Shown one piece after another: positions 1 to 12,541 of a stretch of 64,000 nucleotides of DNA (positions are counted from its first letter, which is position 1; every line of letters starts with the position of its first letter). The DNA lies in NCBI GenBank assembly GCA_026929865.2, contig CM049417.1, positions 18,890,501-18,954,500 on the forward strand. Direction: 5' to 3'. Source of the DNA: Hyperoplus lanceolatus. Taxonomy: Eukaryota > Chordata > Actinopteri > Uranoscopiformes > Ammodytidae. A program made the position numbers and the translations under genes. The notes beneath the pieces are model-generated. The model was not told where the DNA came from. It saw only the letters and a program-made list of their open reading frames with translations, and did no database searches.

Positions 1-2020
1 ACTCAAAATGGCTCTGTTCTATCCACTGAAGGAAGAGATGAAATACAGTACATGTTTTTGACCATTTTCTTTCAGTTTATCTGTAATTAGGCTAAAGACC
101 TACTTCACCGGTGGAAATATGAAGGTGTATGGAACTCTGAGATCCTATGTAGTATAAATGTGCGAACATTTTAGAAATCGGTTAATCCTAGCCTGAAAAG
201 GCAGAAAGAGTGTTTCATGGTCTCACTGTTTAACCCCACACATAGGGTTAGGATTAAAAGGACAGCTGGGCCAAGGGAAGACTGAGGAAAGACTGAGGGA
301 AGAAAAACCTCATTCATTATATAATAATAATAATAATGATTTTATAATGATAGAAGCCGGTTCTGTATGGGTGAAGTATTCCTTTTAATTTAAGTAAAAA
401 TCCATTGCACTTCACCTTGACTGCCAGCAGAGGGCTACAAACTACAAAATGAAAATAATGACTCACATGGTGTTCTATTTGCTGCACTCACACAGTTTAG
501 TAGCCATGCCTTAAATCTTTTTCCCTAACTTAGATGTGTGCAATAATTTAAAATGAGACATTTCATTATCATCATTCAGTATTTATTTCAGCAGTGTCTG
601 CAAGACAGCCCCCCCTCCATTACATCATGTCTTGTAATGTTCAGGTCAGGTGGGGATAAGGCCATAAACTCTGTGAATCCCTACACTGCAGTAGTAATTC
701 ATGGGCCCCGGATGCACTCGCTACATCTATGTGTGTCATTGCTGATAGTGGAAAAAAAACGTCACAATATTAACCAATGATGGATGCTCCTTTTGTATTC
801 TGCTCTACGATTGGACAGACAAAACATATATATCCTGAAATGATCTTCATTTGCACTAGAAAGTTTGCCGTTTAATTCCCACCTTAGCCACTACAACTTC
901 ACACTCTCTGGCTATTTCTTTCCCCAGGGTTTTGCCAGATAAACGTAGCTTTAGACGTGCAATCTCGACGTACTTTTCCCCAGTTGCTTCTCACCTATTA
1001 TCTCTTTCATGCCTCACTTTACCTAGAAAAGCTATAGGCAGCAGAACCTTACCACTTTGAGATTGCATTTAAGGGTTATGTCCTTCACAAAGTACCAAAA
1101 ATAAACAGAAAATTGATTTACGTACAGTATTATGAAACCTCATTAGTTTGATGGTGCATATCTTCCTCAATACGATTTTCAGTTCTCAGACTAAAACTTC
1201 TGGCTTTTTTGTTAATTCTACACACGTAACAATGTTATTTGTGATAACTTCCCATCTCATTCCCCCCGCATCTCCTGACTGATCGGAATTTAATTGCCCA
1301 GCGTTTGCTCACTGTGTGATTGCACCATCCGACAGTTCAACTTAACAGTGAGACCCCATCGCTAAAGGGACCCTTAAACCTTAAGGACTAATACCATTCA
1401 CCATGTGTGACTAATGTTAAATATCATTGAGCCCTAAGGGTGGTGTGTGTCCTTGCTGAGTGTGATTGTCTCCAGTGATAAATAGTGGGGCCAGGATTGT
1501 TTGAATCACCAATTCGCCTGTAGTTTGATCTCTAGCTCGCGGTAAAGAAACTTGCTTTCTTTTAATTAGTTTTTTACCACTTGGTCCGGAGTGCTGTCCT
1601 CTGTAGATCTAAGGTGGGAATGGGGAAAAGGCAATGATGGATTATAGGGGAAGCTGAGTAAGGCGAAATAATATAAGGAGTGAATTCCCACCAGGGACTA
1701 TTTGCTGGCTGAGATTGCAGACATGTCCCACTGTCCACTGGGGGGAGGGGGATCCAACAGTGATACCTTTTCCTGAAATTAATCTTATTCATATAGCACT
1801 ATAGCTTGTACGGGTGACAGCCAGAGAGACCTTGTTTACAACTAATGGGCTCAGAGATGACAATAGCGGATTTGTTGAACCACAGTGTAGCCAGTGTGGC
1901 TGACATCTCTGCAATACATCTAATGTTGTATGTACTGTATTTCACTTGCAGAGCCTAGGTGGAACTGGCAGGTTCTATTCTGTTACATACATTGTTGTTT
2001 TATATGTTCCTCCAGGGATA
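1..2020. other. 5' flank, no gene seen
   Basis: AT-rich non-coding DNA. Open frames are 75 codons or shorter and have no recognisable domain. An (ATA)n run lies at about 320-337. No transposon ends were recognised. Confidence 0.5.
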
Positions 2021-2026
2021 AGATAA

Positions 2027-2060
<34 letters not shown>

Positions 2061-2204
2061 TATATATATATATCATATTTTATTCATCCTTGTGGGGAAA
2101 TTTGAATATCCAGCAGTGCACACATATATTAAAAAAAAACAATAATTCCATATAATAAATAAAAAAATTCATACACAAGAGTTAAAAAAATTGGCACAGG
2201 TATT
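2020..2204 (-). mobile_element. 5'-truncated LINE tail on the minus strand, ending in (TATC)n
   Basis: The + strand shows (ATAG)n at about 2025-2060, (TA)n at 2060-2073, then ATTCATCCTTGTGGGGAAATT. Read in reverse this is a short 'aatttccccacaagg-atgaataa' segment followed by a TATC repeat, the usual 3' end of fish non-LTR retrotransposons. The microsatellite is therefore probably the retroposon tail. The body is too short or decayed to show protein similarity. Confidence 0.45.
2025..2073. repeat. (ATAG)n / (TA)n microsatellite
   Basis: About nine ATAG units are followed by seven TA units, probably derived from the tail of the adjacent LINE fragment. Confidence 0.9.
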
Positions 2205-5200
2205 GCTCCCAGCCCACTCAACAACACTATCAATCATTGCTTGTCATTGCTTTGCTTTTAATTCCAGTGTGTGTGTTGCAGTTAATACTCCTCCATAACA
2301 CTTCTATAATAGGCTCAAATATCACCCAGCAGCCGAAGCACTTTCCATCATGTCACACACACAGTGAGCCTGGCGTTCTCTTTCGTCCCTCTGTTGATAA
2401 CCAGGGATTAGCGGCTAATGGCCAGGGCTTAGCGGGAGAATAGGCGACCCCATCCAAGCCTGTGTTGTTTGTGAAAGACCTCAAAGTAGCCCGCTGACAG
2501 ACACATAAACACTCACACTCCATCCTGTCAATTGGTATCCAGCTAAGTGAGATGCTGTGTGCTTTTCGGACACGTGACCGTTGCGCCCGGTCAGGGTGCA
2601 CTATCTGTAACCAAGCCTGGGTTCTTTTGTCCTGTGCCTTTACCTGGGAACTCATTCTAAACATCATTAAATATGCATTTTGTTGTGCCACATGCAAGTG
2701 TTTTTCCACTGTCTGAACGTTACTTTGTTTCTGAGAGGAAGCCACGTGTGAGCCTGTGCACTGAAAAGGATAAATAAATAAATACAATTGAGAAATAGCT
2801 TGATTTATCCAACAAGCACGAATATCTCAAGTATGTTCAGTTTACTATCATAGAGGACAAAGAAAAATATCATTTATATTTCAGTAGTGGAAACCAGTCA
2901 GTCGTTGGTATTTTTCTGCCTCCACGTCAGTGATAAATGAAGGCCGGAGGCATTATGTCTTCGGGCCATTCTTTATCGACTGCAATATGTTGACTGTGAC
3001 TCAAAGATGAACTGAATAGATTTTGAAAGGTCTTAGGTTACTGCAACCTTACATATTGTACCTTCTCAGGAGCTTTACCTTCTTTAAAGCATTGCCTGCT
3101 ACCACTGCACTTTCACCATTCGGCAATTGTATGCGTTCCGGAGGCATCAAAACCGCCAGGTGTTAATTCTAGTTAATAATTAAAAGAGATGAATTAATCT
3201 GATGAATTAATCATCAAGTGTTGCTCATATGAGTGAGTAAATGGTCTTTGTGGATAGATTGTTGTTTTAGCTAAAACACCTTTGGTTGGACAAACAAGCA
3301 AATTGACTATGTCACCATGGCTTTTTCAGGGGGATTTTCTCCCATTTTTCAAACAAAACCATCAATTAAAACAATGATCCATAGATTAATCCATATATGA
3401 AAATGGCTGATTGTCGCAGCCAAGAAAAGCTGAGGGTAAACAGCAAAAGCATCTTAAGACATTGTTCCCTATATATATATATATATTGGAACATGAACAT
3501 GACTCCTAATTCAGCTACAACATTTGTCTTGGAAAAGTTGCTGTGAATTTGTTAACTTGGCCTTAACCTGGTTAGCTTCTTTATCTTTACATGTCCTCCT
3601 TTGTCCTCTGGTGGTAACCTAGTTCATTCAAGTGTTTGTATTTGAGCGCTGTCCTGGGCCCCTCTATAAATAGGCCCCTTCCTCCTGACTGAACACTCTC
3701 CCGGTACAGTGAAACCTCATAAGCCTTTTGGTTTGCCGCGAGGCAGAAATGACTTTTTCTATGTGTCTGTGTCACTTGACTTTAACACACCTGTCCTTGT
3801 CATGGTCTAATTTATCTGCCCGCCATGTTTTTCTCAGGCAGCAGGCACAAGTATTTTGTGAACCCCTGAGACCATTCAACATCATTCCTTTTCCCTGCTT
3901 TGGCTAAGGTCTAATAACTTGTGATGGATTTAAATGTTCAAAGTGTAGGATACGCACAAACTGTAATTAAGAATTTCTGGATATTATTGTGCATCGAGTA
4001 AAAAAGTAATTGAAAGTGACCTGAGGCCAACGTTTAGACACAGATCTACATTGTTCTAATTAGAATAACACAATACAGTTCTAATGTGGTCCCTGTTGGT
4101 GGTATGTTTACTTATCTTCTCTAATCCCTTGTCTGTATATGTAGAAAACCTTTATCCACACAACATTGCTTTATATGCAGAAAGAACAGCTGATTCATAT
4201 ACATAGATGAATGAATGAATGAATGGAGCTTTCGTAGTGGGTTCCTTATAAAATAAATATTAAAAATGGCCATGTCCGTGCTTTTTTATTGCATATTCGA
4301 TCATTAGTACTGTTTTAAGAAGACCGGCTTAGGACATCATCATCACAATCTATGCGACAAGTTGTGGGCAATGTTCCAGATGGCTGCATCAGCCTGTCAC
4401 TGCTAGGAGAAACATGAACTATGATTGAAGTCCTATTGGGAGTTTCCAAAGTGAAACTGCCATTCAACAGTGTCCCCTGTCTACAGATTGGTCCCAAGCG
4501 ACTGAATGAGTGCTATACCGTGTCTCAGTCTAGCACAGTAGAAAAATGTCATAATTGGCATCCCATTTTGTGATATAGTATTGGAAGTACCTTGAATATA
4601 TATATTCTCCCAATTTCAAATATTTGGAAATCCTAATGTTTACGTCACGTCTAAGTCGTGCTGAAAACTAAAGTTTAATCAGTTATTTTAATAGTTGCTA
4701 TAATTCAAACCTTTAAAAATGGAAGTTAAAACACCTCAGACTTATTGGGAGTCTGATACGTGGCAGACATATTATTGACATTTACAGCTTTGCTAATTAA
4801 GATACTGATTTTAAACGAGCACTTATCTTATTCTAGTAAAAACGATTAATTAAGAAGTAAAGGTTCTAGTGGCTGTTACATTGATTTAGTATGCAAAACA
4901 GGATATAGTCATTCTACCTCTTGGTTGATAATGGGCTTTCTTTCAACCTTTGCTTATTTGCGGCTGCTTCTTTTGAAGGATGCATATTTGCTTTGCACTC
5001 GTGAGTCAGACCAGAATGAATTATTAAATTACTGTGTAGTGACTGTGCAACAACCTCATTAGGAAGGCATAACACCACCCCCTGTAATAGAAGAGATAGG
5101 CCTGACCTGAGTGTATCTCCTCCCTCTATGTCCTTTAGTCTGATGTACACACTGATAGCACAACACACAAGGATAGCATTACTGTTGACGGTTTAAAAAA

Positions 5201-5291
5201 AATAGATAGCGACTTTGTGTGCCAATACACTGCAGTTTATCTGGCCAGAATAGTAAACAGCTCTACAGACTTTGAAAGATGAAGCAACCTC
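2205..5291. other. Non-coding stretch, no gene seen
   Basis: Contains short (TA)n near 3472-3486 and four ATGA units at about 4207-4224. The 144-codon reverse frame at 2353-2787 has no recognisable motif and is judged chance. Confidence 0.5.
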
Positions 5292-5591
5292 TTAATGGTG
5301 AAGTCTGTCCATTGTGAATATCTCCTCACAACTCGCTACCTCTTTGTACTTTGTGTGCGCTTAAAAATAAATCCAGTGTTTATACACATCCTAAGCTCTG
5401 TAAACAAATAAGTTGCTAGCTACAGTGGGGCCCCTTTGTACATATCAGTTTACAGAGCTAGGCTGTGTATACATGTTCTTTAAGCGCACACACAGTATGG
5501 ACAGGTAGCGTATTGTGAGGAGATGTTCACTGATTTTGACAAAGTGATTTTGACAACAAGCGTTCTCTAGAATCACTGACTCCACCTTTAA
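5292..5591. mobile_element. Palindromic TTAA MITE (family E), both arms present
   Basis: Bounded by TTAA at 5292-5295 and 5588-5591. The right end read in reverse is TTAAAGGTGGAGTCAGTGA; the left end is TTAATGGTGAAGTC. The two halves are inverted copies: TGTGTGCGCTTAAA and CTCTGTAAAC occur in the left arm and, in reverse complement, in the right arm. About 40 bases are missing from the left arm. Related copies lie at 37926, 47160, 55826 and 60613. No coding capacity; TTAA ends suggest piggyBac-type mobilisation (inference). Confidence 0.65.
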
Positions 5592-6190
5592 GCAATGCAG
5601 ACCACTGCAGCCAAGAGGGACATATTTGAGCATATACAAGTTGGAGGGTGAAAAATAGAAGACACAGAGAGAGACATTTCAGACTAAAGAGAAGTGGAGA
5701 CGGAAAGGGGAGACTAATTAGCTGTGGAAGGAATAGATAAGGCCAGTGCAAAAGAGACAGGAGCAGATGGCTGAAACCTATGCCCGAAATGCCAGAGAAA
5801 AAGTTACATTTAACAGTTTTAAGCTGGCAGGCTGCAACAGAATGAAACCCTGCTCCCCTAAGACGCCAGCAAAAAGAACTCCTTTGAACAGCTGGACTGA
5901 TAAACCTGGTTTTTGGACTAAAAGTTATATAAGTTATAAAGAGAACCCCCAACCTGCATGGAAGACAAATGTATGGATTATATTCAATGGCAAACATGTT
6001 TAATATTTCATTTTATATATTTATTTATTACGTTGCTATTTTTTTTTGTATTGGTAATATCATTTAAATATAGAAACAATACTGAGCCTACTATAATGGA
6101 CTCGCACACAAAAAAACTAACCAATGCCTTGCGCATGGTCGACCTAGGAGAATACTTTTCCTACTGTGAAAGAAATTTCACTTAGTTTCC
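5592..6190. other. Non-coding stretch, no gene seen
   Basis: The open frame at 5527-5997 (minus, 156 codons) overlaps the family E element and is hydrophobic by composition, without a recognisable family. Treated as non-coding. Confidence 0.4.
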
Positions 6191-6801
6191 TTAAAGAGGA
6201 CCTATGATGCTTTTTGACTTTTATGACCTATAAACGTTGTTATGATGATTCATAGTCATGCTTAACCATACTAAATTATCAAATAATGACTTACATGCAT
6301 TTCGACATATTCCCTGCTGACCGTCTGGGGTGTCTGTGCAGAGCACTAAACACTATTCTAGCCAGTCGAGAAGTCACGTCTTCAAAGCGGTCTACCTTTT
6401 CATAATTTGTGACGTCGCCTAAAACTTTGTGACGTCTCCACGCGGATGTTTCCATGTATGGTAATGCTGTCACTTCCCTGTTCGCGTCTGCCTCGCGCCC
6501 TTATAGGTCCATGCTCGCGCTTCTCGCCACTGAAAGTGTTCCGGAAGGAAGGTAACCAATCACAACGGAGTGGGGTTTGCAGGAGGGGGGGGAGGGGAGC
6601 GGAGATGGCCGAAGCACAGGCGGAGGGACCCGAAGCACGCACACTCAAGTGTTGACAGGATGTGCTGGATCGCCAAAATAAGAGAAAGAGCTTCCCGAAA
6701 ATCTACATAGTTTTTTGTGATGTGATTCGTGTCAGGTTGCTCTATAGCAGTGTAAAACAAGAAATTAAGACCAGAAAAGTAGCATAATAGGTCCTCTTTA
6801 A
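6191..6801. mobile_element. TTAA-flanked MITE (family A), intact copy
   Basis: TTAA at 6191-6194 and 6798-6801 bound a 611-bp unit. The left end reads TTAAAGAGGACCTATGATGC and the right end, in reverse, TTAAAGAGGACCTATTATGC: one mismatch in 20 bases. The interior is GC-richer and lacks a transposase frame, so it is non-autonomous. TTAA duplication is the signature of piggyBac-type elements. A second copy in opposite orientation, interrupted by other transposons, is at 40796-44169. Confidence 0.8.
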
Positions 6802-6839
6802 TGTCATTCTGAAGGTCCTTTTCTCCTGTTTCTTAGTAG

Positions 6840-6869
6840 TGTCTTGGTTAGTATCGACTAACCAAGACA
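6840..6869. repeat. Perfect 13-bp hairpin
   Basis: TGTCTTGGTTAGT, a 4-base loop ATCG, then ACTAACCAAGACA. It lies 39 bp after the right end of the family A element. No T-run follows to suggest a terminator, and eukaryotic context makes that unlikely. Confidence 0.8.
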
Positions 6870-7781
6870 CAAATGGTTTTCTCACTCTTGAAAAAGAACA
6901 AGGTTGGAAATGCCTCACCAATGCAACAAACCCATTAAGGGCAACCTCTATATTTACTTCCCCGCTAATGGCACCAAACACATTAGATCTCAGTGCTCCC
7001 ATTGGTTGAGACCTATCCCCGTAAGACTGTTGTAGTATGTGTATGTCTATCTACACTGTAGAAAAATAGGTCAACAAACCACACCAGGCCTCCTGCAAGA
7101 ACCAAAACAAGATGAGGTCATGGAAAAAGAGAGAAGGCTCTCAGCTGGCCCGCAGAGCTCTTTAGCATGGCACAATATATGCCTTGTTATGACAGTTAAT
7201 TTAACTTAACACTAACAGTCACTCGCTAGAATAAATTTTGCGCATGGGTTTCTTGCTGTGTGTTTGTTTGACATTAAAGGAACCTGCAGCAGCGCCTGTT
7301 ATGGAGTAATAGTACTTTTTTCGTTACACTCAGACTAATAGCGTGCATGCCTGGGTTGTGTTCAGCATCTTTGAAACAGACTGTTGTATCAAGTAGATGG
7401 ATTACATTAACAGTCACTGTATCATCCATACATCCAAACTACATGCAAACAGTGCCGAATGATCCACAATTTGTTTGCAAGGACTACTGTACATGGGACT
7501 GCTTTCCAGGAACTGTTATAGTGGCACCTTTTTGGACATTAGCCCAGCATACAATGATGCATTTCCTCGTAGTTGTAGGGAGGAGTGCTGCTTACTGGCA
7601 ATCCACTTCTGATGATGAATTTCAAACTTGATGGCCTCCCAGTAATTACCAGCGCTAATGCTCATTTGTACTGCATGGTGGTGGGTGTAATTTTCCCATT
7701 TCCCATGGCAGCCACTAAGATCTTTTATTTTTCTCATCTTCAAGGCAGTCATTCAGTTAATATTTTCGTTGTGAGAGTCGT

Positions 7782-7821
<40 letters not shown>

Positions 7822-10800
7822 ACCCCCCCCCCCCACTGTTAAAAGGTTGAAAGGCAGTTGCTGAATATGTGAAGAAAGTGTTTTTTGACATTCATTCATT
7901 GATTCAGTAGTGGGATCCCCGAAAAGTTTATTTGCCGATTACATGCAGAGCAGGTGACTGAGAGATCAGCTTTATGAAATGTGCACACTATGTAAGTGAT
8001 CACTGTATGAATAAAGAGTGATTTAACACTTATATTAACATAAATAAATCGCTTACTTCACCTTTAACATTTAGCTGAAACCATGGCAGCAGTGGCTCCA
8101 TTCTAACAGAGCTATTAGCATGGCTGTTGCCTCTATTGGGAATGGAGATGACATTGTATACTGCTGCAGCTGTTTGTCGACCCTGCCATGTCCTGTCAGA
8201 CAGTGTTCGGCCTGGTTGAGTCTTGGATCTATGTTCTGCTGTGTAATTCTGTCGTCTGTGCCTTAACTACTCCCTCTGGTGCTACAGTCTTTTGCATGGT
8301 CCATAACAATGACAGTTAGTGGACCTTTTGTAGGTTAGCCTCTGAAATATGAAATAAAAAGCGGCCCACACAGTAGTAAAAACCCAATTTACAGCCTCAT
8401 CCTTTTTTTCTACCCTTCACCGAAGCTCAGGGCTACATCTGCCACATTTATTATTGGGGTGCCAACAAAAGGTGGCCTTGGTGAATTTTTCTCCAGCACA
8501 GTATATCTCTTATCAATGATTTAGTGTGCCAGGATGAATGTGCACACTCCATCCAAATGCTCAGGCCATTCTTTATGGTTCAGTGATTTCAAGTGTTGTG
8601 GAAAAATCGTTTTTTGTCGGGCTTTACAAGGGGAAAAAAAAGACAAAACAGGTGATTTTTCTGGCTGTACTTGAGATTATATAAATCCTGCGCATTTGGA
8701 TTGGTCTTCATTGGTTTTCATCAGCATGTTAAGAAGCAATATAACCCCCCCTTATTGGCTCTGCTTAGCCTCACATTGTACTCCTGAGAGATCGGGAAAA
8801 GAGATTGGCTCGTACTCTGAGAGATTTTACATTACCAGCTCCCATTTGATTACCATAATACAAACTAGTTGTGCAATTGTTTGAATATGTATCAAAGTAA
8901 CCATTTTTAAAACAAGCATATTCATATCCTGAGAGAATGAGACTCGTTTGCTGAGGAAAAAAATGGTCTCTAATGCAAATTCCTCAACAGACCGATCTGC
9001 ATACAAGCTGCCTGGCCCCGCATATCAAGATCGATGCCCTAGAAAAACCTTTCCAATTTATTCAAACCCAAAGATTTTCTAAAAAAGATTTGCATGCAAA
9101 TCCACACCGTCAACAACATTGTGAGCACTTAGATAAAAAAAGATGGATAAGCCGGGTCCTCATGTTTCATAATTCATCAAATCGTTTTACATCAGCGTTT
9201 TTTGGTAAGCCAGATTTGAGAGTCAGCAAGACATTCATTTTTTTCTGAGACTGGAAGTATTTTGCAATTATTTCATGATGTATTTGTTTTTTTTTATGAT
9301 TATCCCCAAAACAATATTTCTAGATGCTAGATAATCATCCTTATAATCAGAGGGTTTTTTCATATGCAAGTTCTTTTATGAGAACATGTATATTATATTA
9401 CATTCAATACCCACAATACCCATACTATGTCCCCTTTCCCCCTTTCAGTCAATTCCAGAAACTAGATGCATGCTGTCTGTGTCTCTTTCTAGATCATTAT
9501 TATTGTTGCTCTTAATGAGTGAAAAGGAACCTGACCCCTTTGTCTCTCCATCATACTGAGTGATGGAGAGGAAGAAGCTCATTACTGTCATTGGGCCTGA
9601 TGTGTTCATTACTCACATCGTGATGTCGTTCTTCTTTCCTCCTTTATTCTCTCTCTACCATTTTCACCACCCATCACTGTCAGTAATCTATTCTATACGT
9701 GGTTTTTCTGATCTGTTTAGTATCTTGTCCCCTGAAATATACAGTTTATTTAAACATTTTTACTTCTTCTTTTCTGTAAAATTGCTTTTTTTTTGCTGTG
9801 TGTTTATCTTGCTCATATTTCCCCTGCAGTATTTTGGACTGTTTTGTTGTGCTTTAAAACACAGGAAAGACAAATCCCTATTGCAAATGAAAACACCAGT
9901 TAAACAGGACTAATAGGAAGAATGAAAAAAAAAAAAAATTGTGAAAATAGCTTGCTTCAACTTTTGGTTGGTTAAATATACCAATTACTTTCTCATTTTA
10001 CTCAAATGTGATTGAATCTGGACTTCATTGATTAAAAGTCCGTACACACAGATGTATGCTGCGTACAGTACGAGATGTACAGCACACTTGGTTCCTCGTT
10101 AAGCCCACCTATTACACAGAACGTCACCAGCCTTTCTTACATATAATCTGTTCCGAACTGTCTAATGACAGTGCTTGAGATACACTCACAGATTGTTGGT
10201 TAAAAAAAAACATATGCATTGAGTTGGACATTTTCAAAACCCTGATTTTGTGCTCTTTCACACAAATCTGATACATTAGCAATGTTAAAGTCATATTAAA
10301 ATGCAGAACTGTTGGCAGAAGTTAGTGAGGATGAAATACATCAGTCTTGTGGAGGTGGTTAGACCTCCATAAGGATTTAGAGAAATGCTTGAAGCTATAA
10401 CATTCAAAACGCCTTTTATAACCGGCTTTTCTTTGAAATAAAATGAATAGCTCAGCTCCAAGATAACATAGCTGCAATGTCATGGCAAAAAAAGAGACTT
10501 TAAGACAGGTTGAAATATCTTAAGCATGAACAGAAGCATGCAGTCTTCTTAAATTTGGTGTTGGATAGCCTTTCCCTGAAACCTCCCCAATACATCAGAA
10601 TGAAGCATTAAGCCTTGGGTTGTGAACAATACTTTTGTCAGCAGTCGTTAACACAAGACCTAATGCCCCTTGAAAAAAGCGCTGGAAGCTAGTTGTTACC
10701 ATTCTAGAGCCTGCTAATTAAAACACAATCAGGAGGAAATAAAGCATCTTTGAAGAAAAGGCTTGGTCAATCTATCATGGATGGTACTGATGTGTCTCAG

Positions 10801-11783
10801 GAAATATGAGTTTTCCATTCAGGCCCCCTTCTAAGCTGTGTGTGAATGGACATATAAAGCAGTGTCTGCTTTGAAAGCCTTCCTCTCTCCAAATAGCCAC
10901 GCACCGGCATGAGACCTTAATGTAGATTAAATGTCACATTTGCAACCAAGGAGTAATGACATAGTGATATCAAAAGGAAAGGATGATTGCATATCAGTTC
11001 ACTGTGCTGTCATAACTATCTCATCATCAGATTTAAAATGAAAAGGATATCAGTTTTTATGTGATGACCTTTTCAATACAAGCTCCATCTTATTCCATAG
11101 AGTGATAATACAGTGCTGATAAAGACTGACAGTGTGCAGTATGCTTCCTGATGAGCATTATACACAGCGCACCCTTTCCAACCTTCATGTTCAGTATGAG
11201 TGGTCCGGGAAGTGCATACAAAGTAGGAGAATGGTGAATTAATGTGAGGAGGCATATCCCATATGCCTTTTCAGCAGTGCCCCGAGGGAGAAGTTGTGCT
11301 AACGTTAGTGCACTGATGTCATAAGCAATTCATTACTGTCTATAGATATGGACCCCGGCTCGTATCTGCAGCGACACCCTGCATTGTCATAACTACCGTT
11401 TACCTCACGTTTCGGATGAGCACCGGATTGTTGTGGTTGGCTCAAAAGTGTTCTTATCGGCAGCAGCTTTTCCCCCTCGAGGGAAGCAGGTGGCCTCTTT
11501 TATATTTCTTTGTAAGTCTTTGTCAGTCTTTGAAACATCTCATCGGGTTATCTGGGATTGAAGGTGACAAGGTTGGATAATAATGAGAGCCCAAGGAGTA
11601 TGAAAACCTTCATACATATATGTTTAATATATAGGCCTATTACAATGTTTTGTATTTTATACATGTATTAAACTAAACTAGATTTCCATAATATGCACTT
11701 TAACATTTAACCTTGTTGAGTAGTTTAGTATCCATTTCGTACATCATAACCAACATGGGCAAACATTTGCTTGTCCCAGCATG
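6870..11783. other. Non-coding stretch with a GT microsatellite, no gene seen
   Basis: Nearly 5 kb of AT-rich sequence. Recognisable content is the (GT)n/poly-C tract at 7782-7834 and a 13-base A run near 9925. Open frames up to 117 codons (9560-9913) are Phe/Leu/Ile-rich translations of T-rich DNA with no identifiable family. Confidence 0.5.
7782..7834. repeat. (GT)n microsatellite with adjoining poly-C
   Basis: About 18 GT units to 7818, then CCCACCCCCCCCCCCC to about 7834. Confidence 0.9.
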
Positions 11784-12541
11784 TTGAAGGTCGCCTATTA
11801 TGCAGAATGCAGTTTTTCATGGGTTTTCACCAGTCTTCGGTGTGACTAAACTCCCAAAGTATGAGGAACTACAACCCTATCTCTTTTTCTCCACCTCCAA
11901 CTTTCGGAAAGCTCAGATTCAATACCCATACTATCTACTATTTATTATGGTAGAAAAAAGATTTAGAATGTCACGATTCTTGTGGCGAGATTTAGTATGG
12001 TTTGAAGATTTTTAGTGTTGAAAACGGCATCCTATTTGGGCGATTCTGACCCACAATCCAGTGTCTGAAGCGACATCACATCGACGAAGCCTCCATATGA
12101 AAACAAACAGGGATGCGACGGATATATATGCAAGAGGCAAGCTCAAGGCACAATGTTATGATGAAATAAATAAGTAAAAAATAGTATGCCTACTGCATCC
12201 TAACTAGATTATTTTTTTATGATCAGATGTAGTATGTAAAATAAATAAAAAAGAACGAGTATGCGATTTGGAACGCAGGGTAACTGGCAGTTAGATTCAA
12301 ACGGGCAGTTAGATTCAGGGCCAATTAGAGCAGACTGGGCTTCTTGGTAGGCGGGGCTTAGTTTAAACAGAACATTTCAAACATACACTTTATGAGTGTT
12401 TTTTTAAGAGATGCAGCAATGGCACCGCGTGAGAAAAAATATGAACGTTACTTTGGACACTACACAATGTAATCAGTTTCGAGTAGAAAACCCAAATTTG
12501 AATTTTGAATCTTAAAATAGGCATAATATGTGACCTTTTAA
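11784..12541. mobile_element. TTAA-type MITE (family B) carrying a nested family C insertion
   Basis: The left end (TTGAAGGTCGCCTATTATGC at 11784) and the right end (reverse TTAAAAGGTCACATATTATG, 12522-12541) match the family B terminus seen at 36687-37208. The left TTAA has decayed to TTGA. The 758-bp length includes about 370 bp of a separate element (about 11907-12280). A 15-base direct duplication (GGCAGTTAGATTCA-type) lies at about 12287-12318. Confidence 0.6.
11907..12280. mobile_element. Family C MITE copy, nested
   Basis: The right end reads AGTATGCGATTTGGAACGCAGGG (broken at 12258-12280: ...GATTTGGAACGCAGGG), matching family C. The left end, near TTCAATACCCATACTATCTAC, is eroded, so the start is approximate. 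Confidence 0.5.
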
